Shown piece by piece: positions 8,562-16,699 of a DNA stretch of 37,845 nt (position 1 is the stretch's first letter; each line of letters starts with the position of its first letter). Source of the DNA: Roseibacillus sp. (lineage in GTDB: Bacteria; Verrucomicrobiota; Verrucomicrobiia; Verrucomicrobiales; Akkermansiaceae); assembly GCA_002709395.1 (NCBI GenBank), contig PAQU01000098.1, positions 1 through 37,845 on the forward strand, read 5' to 3'. The position numbers and the translations under genes were made by a program. The notes beneath the pieces are model-generated. The model did no database searches. It had not been told where the DNA came from and was given only the letters and a program-made list of their open reading frames with translations.

Positions 8562-8581
8562 TTTTCCACAAGCGTTCCACA
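8562..8581 (+). promoter_or_regulatory. Tandem DnaA boxes
   Basis: TTTTCCACA at 8562-8570 fits TTWTNCACA in full. CGTTCCACA at 8573-8581 differs from it at the first two bases. Both point the same way and are one helical turn apart, which suits cooperative DnaA binding for initiation or for dnaA autoregulation. Confidence 0.55.
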
Positions 8582-8816
8582 GGATCACCGGTGTTAGACT
8601 TCAAGGCTCGCCTGTTAAGTTCGCTGAATGAAACTAGCAATTCCGGATAGAGGAACCTCCGTCCTCTTGTTGATGAACCAAGCGGAACTGCGGAAGCTCG
8701 AATTGCAACTAAATCACCGTCAAACCACTAACATTTAATGGCATAAACCCCTTTCTGCCAGCGCCTCGCCAGAAGCCCAGTCCGAAAGCTTCTCCTGAGT
8801 AATTTCCTCGGCCTTC

Positions 8817-10442
8817 TCAGGCCTGATTCCGGGCCTGTTTTTCTCTCGGCCAGAAATAGCCAAAAGCAAAGGTTACCAAGGTCGTGACCGGCCACGCCCA
8901 GAAAAAGCCGACCGTCGTCTTAAGAGAAATCGCATCACCTTCCCCCTCAGTATAATACATGGGAAGCGAAGCGAGCCAGTCATAGGGCATTCTGATAAAT
9001 TCCAGCGTGTGCAGCAGCACCCAGATATCACTGCGGATGAAGAGAACTGCGATGAAAGAAACCGCTGATCCGGCCACTAGACCGGGAAAGCTCCCTCGCC
9101 CAAGGAGAGAACAAAGAAACATTCCGAGCAGAGGCCCCATTGTGTAGGTCGTCATTCCGAAAGCGAGGGGCAGGATTGCGACTCCTGTATTCTCCTGAAC
9201 CCATCGCATCAGCAGGGTGAATCCAGTAAGAAACACCCCCCAGATAATCACCCACATCCGGCTTCTGGAGAGCAGTTTACGCTGCTGCTGGGCATCATTG
9301 ATCTCACCGGGACTGTGGAGCACTGATACCGTCGTCTGACTGAGTGCTGCCAGGATCGAATCCAGACTGGAAATAGCCGCCGCAAAGACCCCTCCCAGAA
9401 TCAATCCACTTAACCCGGGAGGCAGCTCCTTAACGATCCAGATGGGAAATACCCGGTCCGGTTCTCCGGGAACTCCATCCACGGCATTCCACTCCATTGC
9501 TTCGGCAACGACTCCCTCTGGCGGATTCTTTGAGTACCACACGAAAAGGGCCGCCCCAACCATGAGCATGAGAAGGGTGACCGCCTGGCCAAGCGAACTC
9601 CATATGATCGCCTTTCGGGCGTCTTTGGCATCCTTGCAGCAGAACATCCGCTGGGCATTTAACTGATCGACCCCAAAGGATCCCACATTAAGGAAAGGAA
9701 CGGCAAAAACCGCGACCCAGAACGTATACTTGAAGGCATCAGACATCCCCATATCGAATCGAAGCCAATGGGTTTTTCCTGCCACTTCCGCTCCCTCCAG
9801 CCAAGCAGCCCCCAGGTGCACCCCTGCCCATATCAAGGTAATGATTCCTCCAACCGCGAAGAGAAAGAACTGCATCACATCAGTCCAGATCACCGTCCGC
9901 ATTCCTCCCATCAGGGTCCACCCGATCGCAAATAACCCGATGAGGAGAATACAAACCTCAAAGGAGAATGGCGTCACGATCATCAGCGGGATCGCCGCCA
10001 CCAAGACCCGGACACTCTGTGCAAGGATCGAACCGACCGTGAAGAATACTGTTGCCAGGGTCTTTAGCTGAGGCTTGATCCGGCGCCCCATGTAGTCGTA
10101 GGGGCTGTATATGTCCTCTTCGTAAAAGACCTTGGTAAACACTACACCCACAATCACCCGGCCAAGGACCGATCCGAGACCCCAGATCATATAGGTAAAA
10201 TCCCCGTTGGCGGCCATCACCCCCCCCGGCACCCCGATGAAGGTCACCCCACTGATCTCGGTAGCGACAATCGAACCGGATACCGCCAACCACGGCAGGG
10301 ATCTCCCTCCTGCAAAAAAATCACTTATGGAGGCCTGGCTCCCTCGCATCATGTGCCCCACCCAGGTCGTTAAGGCCAGATACCCAAAGAGCACAACCCA
10401 GTCCAAGGGCTCGAACCACTCATGAATCTCCATCCGAGCCAT
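8817..10442 (-). CDS. Sodium:solute symporter (SSS family)
   Basis: A polytopic inner-membrane transporter of about 541 residues, consistent with the 13-14 helix sodium/solute symporter family that imports sugars, amino acids, sialic acid and similar substrates with Na+. The first helix is followed by DFFAGGRSLPWLAVSGSIVA, a typical SSS segment, then SGVTFIGVPG in the second helix. GSFGVDQLNAQRMFCCKD and ISSLDSILAALSQTTVS are also characteristic mid-protein segments. Substrate cannot be told from sequence. ATG at 10442 is preferred; GTG at 10445 and ATG at 10433 are alternatives. The gene diverges from kdsB across 114 bp and has no catabolic partner beside it. Confidence 0.9.
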   Translation of the reverse strand: MARMEIHEWFEPLDWVVLFGYLALTTWVGHMMRGSQASISDFFAGGRSLPWLAVSGSIVATEISGVTFIGVPGGVMAANGDFTYMIWGLGSVLGRVIVGVVFTKVFYEEDIYSPYDYMGRRIKPQLKTLATVFFTVGSILAQSVRVLVAAIPLMIVTPFSFEVCILLIGLFAIGWTLMGGMRTVIWTDVMQFFLFAVGGIITLIWAGVHLGAAWLEGAEVAGKTHWLRFDMGMSDAFKYTFWVAVFAVPFLNVGSFGVDQLNAQRMFCCKDAKDARKAIIWSSLGQAVTLLMLMVGAALFVWYSKNPPEGVVAEAMEWNAVDGVPGEPDRVFPIWIVKELPPGLSGLILGGVFAAAISSLDSILAALSQTTVSVLHSPGEINDAQQQRKLLSRSRMWVIIWGVFLTGFTLLMRWVQENTGVAILPLAFGMTTYTMGPLLGMFLCSLLGRGSFPGLVAGSAVSFIAVLFIRSDIWVLLHTLEFIRMPYDWLASLPMYYTEGEGDAISLKTTVGFFWAWPVTTLVTFAFGYFWPREKQARNQA

Positions 10443-10556
10443 CACCCTAGCGATCCCCTGCTGATTCGTCGATCCTTCGATGAAAAAATCAACTAATCGA
10501 AAGTAATATCTTGTCGGACCGCTCCGGACGGATAACCTGAGTTTTTATTCGTCAAG

Positions 10557-11336
10557 GTGCCTGCAGAGGGAACGACAGCCAAGGTCGCTGGTATTATCCC
10601 CGCCCGATGGGGATCCTCTCGGTTCCCCGGAAAACCCCTCCATCTCCTCGCGGGTAAAAGCCTTCTGCGACACGTATTCGAGCGGGTGAAAGAGTGTGAA
10701 CAACTCGATCTGCTGCTCGTCGCCACTGATGATGCGCGGATTGAGCAGGAAGCTCTCTCCTTCGGAGCAGAGGTAGCCATGACCTCTCCTGATCACCTCA
10801 CCGGAACGGACCGGATCGCGGAAGCGGTTCAAGGCCATCCCGGACTCAGCCACGTAATCAACATTCAGGGAGACGAACCCCTTGTATCGCCGACTCTCAT
10901 CGACACCCTGGCAGAGACGATGAAGGCGCATCCCGATCTCCAGATGATTACTGCTGCGAACCCAATGACCGACCTTGCTCAACTCGAGGATCCTGACATC
11001 GTAAAAGTTACCACCGATCGCGAGGGATTCGCACTCTACTTCTCCAGGAGCCCCCTCCCATACCTTAGGAGCAAACCCGACTCCCTTGTTCCCTTGAGGC
11101 ACATGGGACTCTACGGATACCACCGCAACTTTCTCGAGCAGTTCATCAAGTGGCCTCCGGGTCAACTCGAGCAGGCCGAGCAACTGGAACAACTCCGCGC
11201 CCTCGAAAACGGCGCCCGTATCCGGGTTGTTGTGACCGACGATCAGTCCATGGGACTCGACACTCCCGAGCAAGTCCCCCAACTCGAAGCGCTCCTTGCG
11301 ACCTTGAAATCCGATCAATACTCTGAAAAAAATTAG
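10557..11336 (+). CDS. kdsB: 3-deoxy-manno-octulosonate cytidylyltransferase (CMP-Kdo synthetase)
   Basis: It activates Kdo with CTP for attachment to lipid A, so its presence implies an LPS-bearing outer membrane. The product is 259 residues. The nucleotide-binding N-terminus is AGIIPARWGSSRFPGKPL, with HLTGTDRIAEA and the metal-binding INIQGDEPLV further on; YFSRSPLPYLR and HMGLYGYHRNFL are family segments. Start is GTG at 10557; no ATG lies near the conserved N-terminus. A second kdsB-like feature is the C-terminal MGLDTPEQVPQLEALL. pyrG, which makes the CTP substrate, begins 12 bp after the stop, so the two are almost surely one operon. Confidence 0.95.
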   Translation: MPAEGTTAKVAGIIPARWGSSRFPGKPLHLLAGKSLLRHVFERVKECEQLDLLLVATDDARIEQEALSFGAEVAMTSPDHLTGTDRIAEAVQGHPGLSHVINIQGDEPLVSPTLIDTLAETMKAHPDLQMITAANPMTDLAQLEDPDIVKVTTDREGFALYFSRSPLPYLRSKPDSLVPLRHMGLYGYHRNFLEQFIKWPPGQLEQAEQLEQLRALENGARIRVVVTDDQSMGLDTPEQVPQLEALLATLKSDQYSEKN

Positions 11337-11348
11337 CCTATCTCCTGC

Positions 11349-12968
11349 GTGAAATACATCTTTGTAACTGGAGGGGTTGTCTCCTCCCTCGGAAAGGGAC
11401 TTGCCTCCGCCTCCATCGGCACCCTCCTCGAACACCGCGGCCTGAAGGTCACCATCCAGAAATTCGACCCCTATCTCAATGTTGACCCGGGAACCATGTC
11501 TCCCTACCAGCACGGAGAAGTTTATGTCCTCAACGACGGAGCCGAGACGGATCTCGACCTGGGACACTATGAGAGGTTTACCAACTGCGTCCTGACCCGG
11601 TTCAACAACCTCACCTCAGGTCAGGTGTTTGAAAATGTGATCAAGAGGGAACGCCGGGGTGACTATCTGGGCAAAACCGTGCAGTTTATTCCTCACGTCA
11701 CCGATGAGATCAAGGCGCGCATTCACGACCTCTCCTCCCAGAACCCCGAGGTCGATGTCATCATCACCGAAATCGGAGGCACGGTAGGGGATATCGAGGG
11801 GCATCTCTTCCTTGAGGCCCTCCGCCAGTTCTCACTCGAGGTTGGACGGGAAAATGTCTGCTTCATTCATGTCACCCTGCTGCCCCTGATCCGGGCCGCA
11901 GGAGAGATCAAGACCAAGCCCACACAACAGTCCGTAGCCAAGTTGCGTGAAATCGGAATCCAACCCGACATCATTATTTGCCGAACCGAGCACGAACTCG
12001 ACGAAGACAACCGGCGCAAGATCGCGATGTTCTGTAACGTGGAGCAGAAGAACGTAGTAGCCTTCCGGGACGTCAAGCACACCATTTACGAGTGCCCGCT
12101 CGACCTGCGCCGTGACAAGATCGATCGTCTCGTGGTCGACAACCTCGGGATCAACTCCCCGACCCCAGACCTTCAGGACTGGGAGGACTTTGTCGACCGC
12201 CTCGTCAACCCGCAACACACCGTAAAGATTGCGGTAGTGGGCAAATACATTGAATTACAGGACGCTTACAAATCCATCTACGAGTCATTGACCATTGCCG
12301 GTGCAGCGCATCACACCAAGGTCGAAATCATTAGAGTAGACTCGGAGTCGATTGAAACAGAAGGAGCCCAGGACATCATCGGCGACGTGGACGGCATCCT
12401 TATTCCCGGAGGCTTTGGAGATCGAGGGATTGAGGGCAAGATCCAGGCTGCTCATTACGCCCGCTCGATGCGCATCCCCTATTTTGGCATCTGCCTCGGC
12501 ATGCAGGTAGCAACAATCGAATTTGCTCGAAATGTATGTGGACTCGAGGGCGCTGACACAACCGAATGCAACAAGGACACTCCGCACCCCGTTATCTGCC
12601 TTCAGGAGGAGCAGAAGGGAGTTGAAGACATGGGCGCCACAATGCGTCTCGGCGCTTGTGAATCCATCCTCTTTCCCGGAACTCTCGCCGCCAGGCTCTA
12701 CGGGGACGCGGATCGCATCAACGAGCGGCACCGCCACCGCTACGAGTTCAACCCTGACTACCTGGACCAACTCAAGGAAGCCGGCTTGACCATCTCCTCC
12801 ATCTCAGCAAAGGAGGAACTGGTGGAAATCATCGAACTGGCTGACCATCCCTTTTATCTTGGAGCACAGTTTCACCCTGAGTTCCAATCCAAGCCCAACC
12901 ACCCGCACCCCCTCTTTTCCGGGTTCGTGAAGGCCGCATTGGATTCGAAGGTGGTTATTTCGGCCTGA
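11349..12968 (+). CDS. pyrG: CTP synthase
   Basis: It makes CTP from UTP, ATP and glutamine-derived ammonia. At 539 residues it is of normal length. The N-terminal synthetase domain (to about residue 270) opens with [17 protein letters not shown], which contains the P-loop-like segment, and [17 protein letters not shown]. The C-terminal class I glutaminase domain has the nucleophile Cys382 in GICLGMQVA and the His509/Glu511 pair in QFHPEFQS. Start is GTG at 11349. It follows kdsB by 12 bp, a common pairing because CMP-Kdo synthesis consumes CTP. A GH3 gene follows 40 bp later on the same strand and may be cotranscribed. Confidence 0.98.
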   Translation: MKYIFVTGGVVSSLGKGLASASIGTLLEHRGLKVTIQKFDPYLNVDPGTMSPYQHGEVYVLNDGAETDLDLGHYERFTNCVLTRFNNLTSGQVFENVIKRERRGDYLGKTVQFIPHVTDEIKARIHDLSSQNPEVDVIITEIGGTVGDIEGHLFLEALRQFSLEVGRENVCFIHVTLLPLIRAAGEIKTKPTQQSVAKLREIGIQPDIIICRTEHELDEDNRRKIAMFCNVEQKNVVAFRDVKHTIYECPLDLRRDKIDRLVVDNLGINSPTPDLQDWEDFVDRLVNPQHTVKIAVVGKYIELQDAYKSIYESLTIAGAAHHTKVEIIRVDSESIETEGAQDIIGDVDGILIPGGFGDRGIEGKIQAAHYARSMRIPYFGICLGMQVATIEFARNVCGLEGADTTECNKDTPHPVICLQEEQKGVEDMGATMRLGACESILFPGTLAARLYGDADRINERHRHRYEFNPDYLDQLKEAGLTISSISAKEELVEIIELADHPFYLGAQFHPEFQSKPNHPHPLFSGFVKAALDSKVVISA

Positions 12969-13008
12969 AGACCGGTGGTTACCGATTCTCCCATTTCCGG
13001 CAATCACC

Positions 13009-14091
13009 ATGAGACCCAGCCAAAGCCTCCTCCTAGGCCTCTCGGGGCCGGAGCTTACGCGGGAGGAATTCGCCCTTTTCCGCGATGTGCAACCCGGGGG
13101 CTTCATCCTCTTTACTCGGAACCTGGTTAGCGCATCTCAGACCCGGCAACTTACTGACTCCCTTCGTCAACTGTGTGATCACACCCCCTTCATCGCTATT
13201 GATAATGAAGGAGGTCGCGTGTGGCGCACCTCCCCCTTCCTTCCCTCTCCCCCTTCTGCACAGCAACTGCGAACCAGGGAAGACCCAAGGATCATCGCAG
13301 AGGTTGGATGGGCTACCGGCCAGATACTCGCCTTGCTCGGGATCAACCTCAACCTCGCTCCTGTCCTTGATATCGACCATCACCCGCAGGCCGTGAACTC
13401 CCTCAATGGACGATGCTGGGGCGAGGGAGACCAGCAGGTAATCAACCACGCGGGCACCTTTAACCGCTGGCAGCGCCGCCAGGGCATCCTCGGCTGCGCC
13501 AAGCACTTCCCCGGGGGCGGCCAGGCTCAGACCGACCCCCATCACGCTCTTCCTGTCACTTCAGCCAGTATAGATGAATTACAGCGCCAGGACCTTGTTC
13601 CATATACCGCTCTCATGCCGGAACTGGATGCCATCATGGTCAGCCATATCCACTTTTCGCAAATCGATGACAACAATCTCCCGGCCTCCCTGTCCCGGAA
13701 CATCATCCAGAGACTGCTTCGTGACCGACTTGGGTTCGACCAGCACCTCGTCCTGACGGACGACCTTGATATGGGCGCCATTCAGCAAACTTACGGAACA
13801 CCCGAGGCTGCTCGACTCGCAATCGAAGCGGGTGGAGACCTTGTTCTCCTCTGCCACAAATTCATGGAGGCGCGGAACACCCTGACGTCTCTTGAGAAAC
13901 TCAGCCACCCCATCCTCCACGACATCAGTTGCCGCCTCGACAAGGCCAGAGGTCGCCTCCGGACGCCCCCACCTTACAAGGAGGAGCAACTTGTTGCCCT
14001 TGCCTCCAAAATCTCTCAACTCAACCAGCAATTCCCTCCCGATAGCGAGGACGCGGAATCCTCAACTCTGAGCCCGGTAGAAGACTACTGA
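13009..14091 (+). CDS. NagZ-like glycoside hydrolase family 3 beta-N-acetylhexosaminidase
   Basis: A single-domain GH3 enzyme of 360 residues, probably acting on GlcNAc-anhydroMurNAc products in peptidoglycan recycling. Visible motifs are GGFILFTRNL, the substrate loop IDNEGGRVWR, CAKHFPGGG (usually KHFPGHG), the Asp-x-His of the NagZ acid/base loop (TDPHHALP), and the aspartate pair in LTDDLDMGAI (residues 251-252), where the nucleophile sits. Compact length and the Asp-x-His loop favour NagZ over the larger GH3 glucosidases. No signal peptide is evident, which suits a cytoplasmic enzyme. The Gly in place of His in KHFPGGG is a small departure from many NagZ sequences. Confidence 0.85.
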   Translation: MRPSQSLLLGLSGPELTREEFALFRDVQPGGFILFTRNLVSASQTRQLTDSLRQLCDHTPFIAIDNEGGRVWRTSPFLPSPPSAQQLRTREDPRIIAEVGWATGQILALLGINLNLAPVLDIDHHPQAVNSLNGRCWGEGDQQVINHAGTFNRWQRRQGILGCAKHFPGGGQAQTDPHHALPVTSASIDELQRQDLVPYTALMPELDAIMVSHIHFSQIDDNNLPASLSRNIIQRLLRDRLGFDQHLVLTDDLDMGAIQQTYGTPEAARLAIEAGGDLVLLCHKFMEARNTLTSLEKLSHPILHDISCRLDKARGRLRTPPPYKEEQLVALASKISQLNQQFPPDSEDAESSTLSPVEDY

Positions 14092-14094
14092 TCA

Positions 14095-14111
14095 TCGCGG
14101 ATTACTCGCGA
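14095..14111. terminator. Possible hairpin between convergent GH3 gene and gpmI
   Basis: TCGCG-GATTACT-CGCGA forms a 5-bp stem with a 7-base loop in the 49-bp gap between two converging genes. No T-run follows, so support is positional only. Confidence 0.22.
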
Positions 14112-14140
14112 GATGCCGCCGCTAATCACTTCCAATCTTA

Positions 14141-15709
14141 TTACTCGCTGGCCGCAGAGGAACTCGCTCTTCGCTGCCTGCCAATGAGATTCCTCCCGGT
14201 CATTTCGACCGGCTGCTCTAACCCCAGCATGGCGAGAAGCGTGGGTGCCACATCTGCCAGAATTCCGTCTTCAACGATGCAATCATTTGCATCCTCTCCC
14301 ACATAAATCACATGGACGAGATTCGTGGTGTGTGCGGTGTGAGGGGATCCATCCGGATTGGTCATGAATTCGCAGTTCCCATGGTCGGCGGTGATGAGCA
14401 ACTTCCCCCCAAGGCGCAAGGTTTCCTCCACCACCTGGCGCACTCCATCATCGATCGTCTCCACGGCCTTCACTGCTGCGTCAACAACACCGGTATGCCC
14501 CACCATGTCAGGATTTGCATAATTGAGGATCACCAGGTCGTAATCCTTCAACTTCTCAACCACCACAGCTGTTACCTGCGGAGCGCTCATCTCCGGCTTG
14601 TGGTCATAGGTTGGCACTTCCTTGGGAGAAGGGATGATGACCCTGTCTTCATCCTGACAGGGCTCTTCTTCCCCTCCATTGAAGAAATACGTGACATGGG
14701 GATACTTCTCCGTCTCTGCAATTCGAAGCTGGTTTCTTCCTGCTGCCGCCACCACCTGACCGAGCACGTTCACCAGTGTCTCCGGCGGAAATACTACCGG
14801 GCAACCGTAAGTCTCATCATATTCCGTTAGAGTGACATAGTGCACATCCGGGCGAGCCCCTGTCTCGAACTCTTCGAATCCCTCTCCCAGAAAGGCTTCC
14901 GATAACTGCCGGGCTCGATCGGCCCGGAAGTTGAAGAAAATGACAACGTCCCCATCTCTCACCCTCTGGGAGCCCGGCTCATGAAAAATCAGAGCGGGCA
15001 GGAACTCGTCAGTTCTGTCCTCCCGGTATTGTTCGGCCACCGCTTCACTTGCCAGAAGCTCGCTTTCCTGACCTACCCCGTGAACGATCGCATCCCAGCC
15101 CAACTTTGTCCGCTCCCAGCGCCGATCCCTGTCCATGGCAAAATAACGCCCCACGACTGTGGCAATACGGGCACCGTGCTCAGCGAGGCTATCTTCCACA
15201 TTACTCAGATAATCCGCCCCCCCGGTCGGAGAGGTATCCCGCCCATCCGTGATGGCATGAGCCATGATATCCTCAACCCCTGCCTCCTTTGCCGCACCAA
15301 CCAGAGCCACAAGATGATCCTGGTGACTGTGAACTCCTCCGTCTGAAACCAACCCCACGAGGTGCAGCCTTGATTCCTTCGCCTTGGAAAATGCTTCCCG
15401 AAGAACTTCGTTCTCCCCTAATTGACCATCCTCCACCGCCTTGTTGATTCGGGTCAGGTCCTGATAAACGATCCGCCCTGCCCCGAGGTTCAGATGACCC
15501 ACCTCCGAGTTCCCCATCTGACCTTCCGGCAGGCCGACATCCATCCCCGAGCAACTCACCATTCCCTTCGGATATTCCTTGAGCATCTCATCGTGAAACG
15601 GAGTTCTGGCCAGAAGGGTCGCATTCCCGTCCTTCTCGGCTGTTTCCCGCCCTCCTGGATTCACTCCCCAACCGTCACGAATAATGAGCACCACTGGCGA
15701 TCTAGGCAT
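14141..15709 (-). CDS. gpmI: 2,3-bisphosphoglycerate-independent phosphoglycerate mutase
   Basis: It interconverts 3- and 2-phosphoglycerate in glycolysis using two metal ions and a phosphoserine. From ATG 15709 the product is 522 residues, normal for the family. The alkaline-phosphatase-fold N-terminus has metal-ligand Asp12 in LIIRDGWG and catalytic Ser68 in QMGNSEVGHLNLGAGR. HAITDGRDTSP, the arginines of FFNFRADRARQL, NYANPDMVGHTG and TADHGNCE are further hallmarks. An open frame continues upstream to 15868 and overlaps the divergent ABC gene, but conserved sequence starts at 15709, where AAGG lies a suitable distance upstream. Confidence 0.97.
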   Translation of the reverse strand: MPRSPVVLIIRDGWGVNPGGRETAEKDGNATLLARTPFHDEMLKEYPKGMVSCSGMDVGLPEGQMGNSEVGHLNLGAGRIVYQDLTRINKAVEDGQLGENEVLREAFSKAKESRLHLVGLVSDGGVHSHQDHLVALVGAAKEAGVEDIMAHAITDGRDTSPTGGADYLSNVEDSLAEHGARIATVVGRYFAMDRDRRWERTKLGWDAIVHGVGQESELLASEAVAEQYREDRTDEFLPALIFHEPGSQRVRDGDVVIFFNFRADRARQLSEAFLGEGFEEFETGARPDVHYVTLTEYDETYGCPVVFPPETLVNVLGQVVAAAGRNQLRIAETEKYPHVTYFFNGGEEEPCQDEDRVIIPSPKEVPTYDHKPEMSAPQVTAVVVEKLKDYDLVILNYANPDMVGHTGVVDAAVKAVETIDDGVRQVVEETLRLGGKLLITADHGNCEFMTNPDGSPHTAHTTNLVHVIYVGEDANDCIVEDGILADVAPTLLAMLGLEQPVEMTGRNLIGRQRRASSSAASE

Positions 15710-15861
15710 GATGCGGACCTTAATGGGCAAGCCATTCCTGCAAAGCGCAATCTCCGCCTCTGATCGAGGGAACTGGGCCTCTGTCCTGATAAAAAACCGG
15801 TTCAAAGCAGATTCCCGAAGTTTAGAATGTTCCACTTTCGATTTAATGCTTTCATCCCCCC

Positions 15862-16689
15862 GTGCCATTTCTCGAACTCGTTGATGTTCACACCTACTTC
15901 CCTGTTCGAAAGGGAGCCTTTGGCGGCGTTACGGACACCGTCCGCGCAGTCAACGGTGTAAGCCTCGGCCTTGAAAAAGGTGAGATTCTTGGGCTCGTAG
16001 GAGAATCCGGTTGCGGCAAGTCCACGCTCTCCCGCACCATCATGCAGCTGCAACCGGCTAATTCGGGACAGATCATCCTTGAGGAACAGGATCTGAGCTC
16101 TCTCAACTCCCGGGATATCCGAAGCAGGCGCCTGGATTTCCAGATGGTATTCCAGGACCCCTACGCCTCACTCAACCCACGGATGACCGTCTACTCCAGT
16201 CTGGCCGAGGCTCTCTACCAGCGACCTCTCCACTCCCCCGACACTACTTCTCAGGAGCTCCGCCAGTTCAAAAGCGAACTTCCCGCCAAGGTTGCCGCCC
16301 TTATGGAGCGAGTTGGCCTCGATGCCCGCTATATGCGTAAATATCCTCATGAGTTCTCTGGCGGTCAACGACAGAGGATTGCCATTGCCCGCGCTCTGGC
16401 TCCCGAGCCAAAACTGATCCTCGCCGATGAACCGGTATCGGCCCTCGACGTCTCCATCCAGTCCCAGATCCTCAATCTCCTGCTGGAACTCCGTAAGGAC
16501 CTGGACCTCACGATGATCTTTATTTCCCATGACCTCTCCGTAGTCCGCTACCTGGCTGACAACATTGCCGTCATGAACGCCGGAAAGATCGTCGAATACG
16601 GATCTGCCGAAAAGGTCTTCAACGAGCCTCGGGATTCCTATACCCGGAAACTCCTGGAGGCGATTCCCCGGATTCAACTCTCTGCCTGA
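15862..16689 (+). CDS. Oligopeptide/dipeptide-type ABC transporter ATP-binding protein (OppF/DppF-like)
   Basis: An ABC ATPase of 275 residues: Walker A GESGCGKS at 47-54, Q-loop MVFQDPYASLNPRM, signature SGGQRQRIAIARAL near residue 167, Walker B LILADEPVSALD and H-loop FISHDLSVVRYLAD. The DPYASLNPRM segment and the C-terminal EPRDSYTRKLLEAIPR place it in the peptide/nickel Opp-Dpp group, on the OppF/DppF side. It is shorter than many OppF proteins because little follows the SYTRKLLEAIP element. Start is GTG at 15862. No permease, binding-protein or OppD gene is nearby, so its partners must be encoded elsewhere. dnaX begins 10 bp after its stop, an unexpected but probably cotranscribed neighbour. 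Confidence 0.93.
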   Translation: MPFLELVDVHTYFPVRKGAFGGVTDTVRAVNGVSLGLEKGEILGLVGESGCGKSTLSRTIMQLQPANSGQIILEEQDLSSLNSRDIRSRRLDFQMVFQDPYASLNPRMTVYSSLAEALYQRPLHSPDTTSQELRQFKSELPAKVAALMERVGLDARYMRKYPHEFSGGQRQRIAIARALAPEPKLILADEPVSALDVSIQSQILNLLLELRKDLDLTMIFISHDLSVVRYLADNIAVMNAGKIVEYGSAEKVFNEPRDSYTRKLLEAIPRIQLSA

Positions 16690-16699
16690 CGTCTGCCCA

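Larger units (their letters stand above)
8405..8816. other. oriC: Candidate replication origin region upstream of dnaA
   Basis: 412 bp without a gene between dnaA and the symporter. It holds one exact match to the relaxed DnaA-box consensus TTWTNCACA (TTTTCCACA at 8562-8570), then a second, weaker box CGTTCCACA at 8573-8581 in the same orientation, 11 bp apart centre to centre. Two AT-rich stretches lie on the dnaA side: 8521-8541 (an A/T run around ATTTTAGATAAAAAA) and about 8415-8442. Box pair plus adjacent AT-rich DNA next to dnaA-dnaN is the usual bacterial origin layout. Two boxes are few, so part of the origin may lie elsewhere. It must also hold the dnaA promoter. Confidence 0.55.

Noticed and set aside
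8405-8569. N-terminal extension of dnaA
   Set aside because: The frame is open, but the segment passes through AT-rich DNA and the DnaA boxes, and an SD site precedes the ATG at 8404 followed by normal domain I sequence.
10545-11567. 340-codon open frame on the minus strand opposite kdsB
   Set aside because: It is entirely antisense to kdsB and the start of pyrG, whose motifs are unmistakable. Its translation has no recognisable domain; GC-rich coding DNA gives long antisense frames.
15710-15868. N-terminal extension of gpmI
   Set aside because: It would overlap the divergent ABC ATPase start and adds sequence absent from the family; conserved sequence begins at 15709.
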